Of a DNA stretch of 35,746 bases, positions 32,152 through 35,746 are shown in pieces. Made by a program: the position numbers and the translations under genes. Position 1 is the stretch's first letter; each line of letters begins with the position of its first letter. Below the pieces are notes generated by a model. That model ran no database searches. It was not told the DNA's origin and was given only the letters and a program-made list of their open reading frames with translations. Source of the DNA: an uncultured Bilophila sp. (GTDB taxonomy: Bacteria; Desulfobacterota; Desulfovibrionia; Desulfovibrionales; Desulfovibrionaceae); NCBI GenBank assembly GCA_910585945.1, contig CAJUHZ010000024.1:1-35746 (forward strand). Direction: 5' to 3'.

Positions 32152-32432
32152 CGCCACGAGAGTTGATGCTGCGAGAAATGTTCTCCACCGGGGAGAAAAC
32201 CTTTTCTTCCGGTCGAGCGCCATAGAGCATTTTCGCCTTGAAAAGGCTCTGCCGGCTGCGTGAGCAGGCGGCCGCCGCGAAGGCATAAGCGAAATTTATT
32301 TGCGCTGTTACATGCCGTAGCGAGCGTGCTTTCCAGCTTTGACTTTATGAAAAGTCAAAGCGAATCTGTTGTAGTCCTGTGTCCATGCCCGCACGACTCG
32401 AAGACTCGCCCAAATGAATCATGAGAGGAAAG
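32152..32432. other. Intergenic region with palindromes
   Basis: No gene is seen. It holds a short hairpin after the flavoprotein gene (TTCTCC, ACCGG, GGAGAA, around 32179-32195, then AACCTTTTCTTCC), an imperfect palindrome AGCGAAAT-TT-ATTTGCGCT at 32288-32306, and the perfect palindrome listed at 32336-32361. One of the latter may be a regulator site for the HD-domain gene. Confidence 0.4.
32336..32361. promoter_or_regulatory. Perfect 11-base inverted repeat
   Basis: GCTTTGACTTT, loop ATGA, AAAGTCAAAGC. It contains a TTGACT that could be a -35 box. No T-run follows, so an operator is more likely than a terminator. Confidence 0.5.
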
Positions 32433-33086
32433 ATGACCACAAATGAAAAACAGGACGCCTCCCTGCGGCGTCTGACCGATTTTCTGCACGAAGTGGGGAT
32501 GCTGCGGCATGTGCCGCGGAGCGGATACGCCTTTCTCGGCACAGGCAGGGAAAGCGTCGCGGAGCACTCGCACCGCGTCGCGGTGATCGGCTATGCGCTT
32601 GCCCGGCGCGGCGGCGCGGACCCGGCGCGCACGGTCATGCTCTGCCTCTTTCACGATTTGGGCGAAGCCAGAACCGGCGATTTCAACTATGTGAACCAGA
32701 TCTACGACACCCGACGCGAGCGGGACGCCGTGGCCGACGCCGTGGCCGGGACAGGTCTGGAAGAGGAAATTCTCGCCTTCTGGGACGAGCAGGAAGCCCG
32801 GCAAAGCCCGGAAGCCGTCTTCGCGCGGGACGCCGATCAGCTTGACCTTATCCTCAATCTGAAACGGGAGAGCGATCTCGGCAACCGCTACGCGGACGAC
32901 TGGATGCGCAACGCGATCAAACGGCTGACAAGCCCCCTTGCCCGCGATCTGGCCGAAACAATCCTGACCACGGATCATACGGACTGGTGGCGGCGCGGAC
33001 AGGACGAAACATGGTGGGTCAACGGTACTCGGGGCACTCGGGACAACCGGGACAACAGCAGCCAGGACAGGCGGGGCGACGCGTGA
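32433..33086 (+). CDS. YfbR/HDDC2-like HD-domain phosphohydrolase
   Basis: A 217-residue protein with an HD domain like YfbR, a 5'-deoxynucleotidase that removes phosphate from deoxynucleoside monophosphates. Metal ligands are in SVAEHSHRVA (His45), LCLFHDLGEARTGD (His74, Asp75) and ARDADQLDLILN. The tail (about 195-217) is unusual: NGTRGTRDNRDNSSQDRRGDA comes from small imperfect repeats in the DNA and looks like a late extension. The ATG at 32433 has GAGGAAAG upstream; an ATG twelve bases earlier has none. Transcription ends at the large hairpin that follows. Confidence 0.85.
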   Translation: MTTNEKQDASLRRLTDFLHEVGMLRHVPRSGYAFLGTGRESVAEHSHRVAVIGYALARRGGADPARTVMLCLFHDLGEARTGDFNYVNQIYDTRRERDAVADAVAGTGLEEEILAFWDEQEARQSPEAVFARDADQLDLILNLKRESDLGNRYADDWMRNAIKRLTSPLARDLAETILTTDHTDWWRRGQDETWWVNGTRGTRDNRDNSSQDRRGDA

Positions 33087-33090
33087 CAGG

Positions 33091-33141
33091 AACCGCCGTG
33101 CACGAACCCAAAAACGCGTTTTTGGTTCGTGCACGGCGGTT
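33091..33141. terminator. Long palindromic terminator after the HD-domain gene
   Basis: AACCGCCGTGCACGAACC (33091-33108) plus AAAAA (33110-33114) pair with TTTTT (33119-33123) plus GGTTCGTGCACGGCGGTT (33124-33141); one C is unpaired at 33109 and the loop is CGCG. The stem is about 23 base pairs and is followed by TTCCC. The design, with A and T runs at the stem top, lets it work in both directions. Confidence 0.75.
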
Positions 33142-33180
33142 TTCCCGCGTCAGGAGAAAGCCTGACATGCGTTATCGCCA

Positions 33181-33344
33181 GGGTCAGCTCATGAAAACGC
33201 CGTCCGCGAAAAGCCGATTTTTTCCGGCCGGCAAGGAACCATTGGAGAAGCTGCATCAAACATGCCGCAAGGTTCATGTTGGCCCTGCAACGCCGCCGTC
33301 CGCACAAAGGCGGCGCGGCAGGCTGGTGTCATGAGGGCTGACCC
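33181..33344. repeat. Terminal-inverted-repeat element, copy 2
   Basis: Left end GGGTCAGCTCATGA (33181-33194) and right end ATGAGGGCTGACCC (33331-33344) pair except for two missing bases. The inside matches copy 1 (8015-8174) in blocks: GCCGTCCGCGAAAAGCCG, TTTTTTCCGGCCGGCAAGG, CATTGG, GCCGCAAGGT. A minus-strand ORF starts at 33332 and ends at the left end with GFSRTAFS. It ends 12 bases from the metallo-beta-lactamase-fold gene stop. Confidence 0.75.
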
Positions 33345-33355
33345 TGAAACGGCTT

Positions 33356-34222
33356 CTACAACTCCCGCGGCTGCACAAAGGGAACATGCGCGCCGCACGC
33401 CAGCCAGCCGCCGGCCCTGGCGCGTTCCAGAAGCGCCTTGCGCGAGCGGGCCGCTTCGGTCGGATTCATGTCGTATGCGGACGCCATGTCCGGAAGAGCC
33501 GTCTGCACGTCATAGGCATGGAGCAAATCCCCCCAGAACAGAAAGGTCTTGCCGCCGGAACTGACCGTCACGCCCACATGGCCCGGGGTATGGCCGGGCG
33601 CGTTCACGGCCTGCACGCCGGGAAGATCCGCAAACAGTTCGGACCCGGGCGTGAAGCTGAAAACGCGCTTGCCGTACATCTCCAGCAATTTCGGGATTTC
33701 GGTGAAGAGATGCTCGCTCCCCTTCGGGGCGGACGCCTTGTTGGCCGGGTTCAGCCAATAGTCGATCTCGGCCTTGGGGAAAAGAATGCTGGCCCTGGGG
33801 AAGGCCGCCTTGCCCCCGCGCACGAGGCCGCCGGTGTGATCGGCGTGCGCGTGCGTGAGGATGACGTGCGTCACGGCTTCAGGGCTTGTGCCGGCGCGCA
33901 GAAGCGAGGCGTACAGTTCATCGGCGCTTTGCGCCGGCCCCGCATCCACCAGAATGACGTGCTTTTTGTCCCGAATGAGCAGGACATTCTGCGAATTGCG
34001 CACCTTCCCCTGCGGATAGTCCCGGACGAGAATGGCCTTGTCCTCCTCGGATGCAGGACGCAGAATCGTCGTCGGATCTTCTTTCCAGCCGAGCGAGAGC
34101 ACCCATACCGCCGTATCGCCCACAAAAAACTGATGCAGCAGGGCTTCCCGGGCATTGACGGACGCTCCCTGCAACAGGAGCGCCAGAACGGCGCAGAAAA
34201 ATGGAAGGAAACGTCTGCACAT
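33356..34222 (-). CDS. Secreted metallo-beta-lactamase-fold hydrolase
   Basis: A 288-residue protein with an N-terminal signal peptide (about 1-24, FLPFFCAVLALLLQGASVNA) and a metallo-beta-lactamase fold. Metal ligands are in THAHADHTGG (His124, His126, Asp128, His129), in APGHTPGHVG, in FWGDLLHA and in the C-terminal CGAHVPF. Relatives act on lactones, esters or thioesters in the periplasm; the HxHxDH form with one Asp-His pair fits the broad hydrolase group and not a proven antibiotic-degrading enzyme. The start at 34222 has AAGGAG eight bases upstream. It lies downstream of the flagellin gene on the same strand. Confidence 0.88.
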   Translation of the reverse strand: MCRRFLPFFCAVLALLLQGASVNAREALLHQFFVGDTAVWVLSLGWKEDPTTILRPASEEDKAILVRDYPQGKVRNSQNVLLIRDKKHVILVDAGPAQSADELYASLLRAGTSPEAVTHVILTHAHADHTGGLVRGGKAAFPRASILFPKAEIDYWLNPANKASAPKGSEHLFTEIPKLLEMYGKRVFSFTPGSELFADLPGVQAVNAPGHTPGHVGVTVSSGGKTFLFWGDLLHAYDVQTALPDMASAYDMNPTEAARSRKALLERARAGGWLACGAHVPFVQPREL

Positions 34223-34308
34223 CAGCGGACTCCTTGCATGATCATCTGGCAACGTGCGAAAAACGTGTCCCCTCCTTGTATGCCGAAGGCTTGTGCCTGG
34301 TCAACCTT

Positions 34309-34326
34309 CCGCCTGCAAACAGGCGG
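34309..34326. terminator. Short hairpin downstream of the flagellin gene
   Basis: CCGCCTG, loop CAAA, CAGGCGG. It lies between the flagellin stop (34389) and the hydrolase start (34222). There is no T-run, so termination is uncertain. Confidence 0.35.
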
Positions 34327-34388
34327 CCAGCGCCGCGCGCGACGCCTTTCGGCACTGCGAAAGCATCGTCCGAAGCGGGCGGACAGAC

Positions 34389-35746
34389 TCAGCCCCCCAG
34401 CAGGCCGGCCAGCATCCGCGGCAGGGAATTCGCCTGCGAGAGCATGGCCGTAGCCGACTGGGTGAGAATCTGATTACGGACAAGGGCCGTCATTTCCGTG
34501 GCCACGTCCGTGTCGGAAATGCGCGATTCCGAGGCTTGCAGGTTTTCGGCCTGAATGGAGAGATTCGTCACCGTGTTTTCAAGGCGATTCTGGAGCGCGC
34601 CAAGATGGGCACGCACATTGTCTTTTTTGACAATGGCGTCATCAATTTTTCCCAATGCCTGCTGCGCCTTTTCCTGCGTTGCGATGTTAAACACCACGCC
34701 GGAAGATCCCATATTGGAAATGACGTGCAGAGGGAAGTCAACCGGAATTTCCTTCTTCTCCATTCCGTCCCAGGACATTTTGTAAAACGGCAATCCTATG
34801 TCACCGGTAATCAAGATGTAAAGATCTTCCGTCACCTCGCCGTCAATGACAAGAACCTCATAATGAGGTTCGGCCGATGCGGAAGCATTATTGTTGGTAT
34901 CGCTGTCTCCGCTGTAGCCGATTTTCATGCCGTTATACGTCGTCCAGTTCAGGCTGGCATTATCCGTGGCGCCGGTATTGTCGTTATTGTAATTCGCCGG
35001 GCCGGTATTCAGATTGGTTCCGTCATAATCGGCTTCCGTAAAACCCATTACGGGACCATAGGTAGCCAGATCTGTCGGAGGGGACTGAATCTGCTGGCCG
35101 GAGCTGTTCACCAAGAGAAGATCGGTTTTTATGGTGTACGAGATGTCAGTGTTCGGGGAGGTACCGGCAAGGTGCACACCATCCTTGGTAAACAGCTGGA
35201 TATCCTGATCTATCTGCCCGTTCATAGGCGTGTTCATCGGAAGCAGATTGAAAACAAAATTTTTTGTCCCTGCGGGTACGGTATAAAGAGTGCCAATCCC
35301 AGTCCACAAGCCGCAGTCAAAGGTCCATTCCGTATACGGAATGCTTTCCTGAACAGGCACGCCGAGGGTATCCGGGAACGTATACCGCCCTATCATATCC
35401 ATCATCCCCGGACAATTATTGATTTCGGCCGTCGTGCCGTCAGCGAACGTGATGGTGCCGCCCGGAGGGGATGCTGCGGGGCCTCTGTCCGCCCAAGGGA
35501 AAACGGGCGCACCGGTGGCCAGCCCTAAGCCCGCCAAAGTACAGTCGCCTATTTCCACATAGTAATAATCTTCGGCGCTCTCGTTTCCCGTGCCAAAATG
35601 TATCTTCATGGCTCCTGTGGAGGTAAGGCCGGAACCGTCATGGTCTCCGGCAAGGGAGCCGTCCAGCAGGTGGATGCCGTTGAAGTCCGTGGCCCGCGCT
35701 ATCCGGTCGATCTCCGCGCCCATTGCCTGAAATTCGGAATCGATCA
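34389..35746 (-). CDS. Flagellin, N-terminal part beyond the window
   Basis: The reading frame runs off the right edge; 452 codons are inside. The first part (IDSEFQAMGAEIDRIA, then TDFNGIHLLDG) is the end of the conserved N-terminal flagellin domain, and the last about 110 residues (QQALGKIDDAIVKKDNVRAHLG, NRLENTVTNLSIQAENLQASES, then DVATEMTALVRNQILTQSA) are the conserved C-terminal D1/D0 domain. Between them lies a central region of about 310 residues, beta-rich and poor in Lys/Arg, with Asn/Asp/Gly/Thr-rich stretches, that would project from the filament surface. Two cysteines are visible in this region (NNCPGMMD and TFDCGLWTG) and one near its start (IGDCTLAG), which is rare in flagellins. 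No metallopeptidase motif (HExxH) is seen. Confidence 0.92.
   Translation of the reverse strand, partial: IDSEFQAMGAEIDRIARATDFNGIHLLDGSLAGDHDGSGLTSTGAMKIHFGTGNESAEDYYYVEIGDCTLAGLGLATGAPVFPWADRGPAASPPGGTITFADGTTAEINNCPGMMDMIGRYTFPDTLGVPVQESIPYTEWTFDCGLWTGIGTLYTVPAGTKNFVFNLLPMNTPMNGQIDQDIQLFTKDGVHLAGTSPNTDISYTIKTDLLLVNSSGQQIQSPPTDLATYGPVMGFTEADYDGTNLNTGPANYNNDNTGATDNASLNWTTYNGMKIGYSGDSDTNNNASASAEPHYEVLVIDGEVTEDLYILITGDIGLPFYKMSWDGMEKKEIPVDFPLHVISNMGSSGVVFNIATQEKAQQALGKIDDAIVKKDNVRAHLGALQNRLENTVTNLSIQAENLQASESRISDTDVATEMTALVRNQILTQSATAMLSQANSLPRMLAGLLGG

Noticed and set aside
34389..35746. Flagellinolysin-type (protease-bearing) flagellin
   Set aside because: The large central domain prompted the idea, but no HExxH zinc motif is present in the visible part.

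Overview
The window reads as a contiguous piece of a GC-rich Gram-negative chromosome. Lipoprotein signals, an RND efflux pump with an outer-membrane channel, LPS-type sugar nucleotide genes, a polar-type flagellin, and the neighbourhood fmdB-purB-pyrE-L,D-transpeptidase together suggest a Desulfovibrionales-like (Desulfovibrio/Bilophila-type) bacterium. That placement is an inference from gene content and style, not from a marker gene comparison.

Layout. (1) 261-6773, plus strand: a surface-polysaccharide module. It holds CDP-glucose synthesis (rfbF), CDP-glucose 4,6-dehydratase (rfbG), a cupin sugar epimerase-like protein, a DegT-family sugar aminotransferase with an intact PLP lysine, then an MBOAT O-acyltransferase and a strikingly AT-rich SGNH-like partner. 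A 13-unit AG dinucleotide repeat lies just upstream of the MBOAT gene, so acylation may be phase variable. (2) 6878-8205: a frameshifted secreted esterase gene and a 160-bp terminal-inverted-repeat element; a second copy of the element is at 33181-33344 and a short remnant at 23874. (3) 8206-16268, minus strand: cell wall and housekeeping genes (a membrane protein of unknown function, L,D-transpeptidase, pyrE, purB, fmdB-like, a 38-residue basic protein, DUF2156 protein, MATE exporter, trmL). (4) 16626-16955: two very small genes with excellent ribosome binding sites, a 34-residue peptide and a 26-residue lipoprotein. (5) 17055-25354: a TetR regulator divergent from an acrAB/oprM-like tripartite pump, followed by an AbgA-like aminobenzoyl-glutamate amidohydrolase. 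The tetR start carries three 20-bp tandem repeats, and a 22-bp near-palindrome lies between the divergent promoters. (6) 25390-27362, minus strand: an HSL-type esterase and a NYN-domain nuclease-like protein, with a run of hairpins between them and an attenuator-like terminator ahead of the NYN gene. (7) 27830-33086, plus strand: a periplasmic solute-binding protein with a membrane diguanylate cyclase (probably one sensory unit), a DarP/YjgA protein, a BaiN/HI0933-type flavoprotein and a YfbR-like HD phosphohydrolase, ending in a long perfect-type palindromic terminator. (8) 33356 to the end, minus strand: a secreted metallo-beta-lactamase-fold protein and the C-terminal part of a large flagellin with an unusual central domain.

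The best candidates for something new are the repeat-controlled acyltransferase/SGNH pair at 4101-6773, the tandem repeats in the tetR start, the tiny lipoprotein and 34-residue gene at 16626-16955, the attenuator-like leader at 27381-27480, and the short inverted-repeat element.
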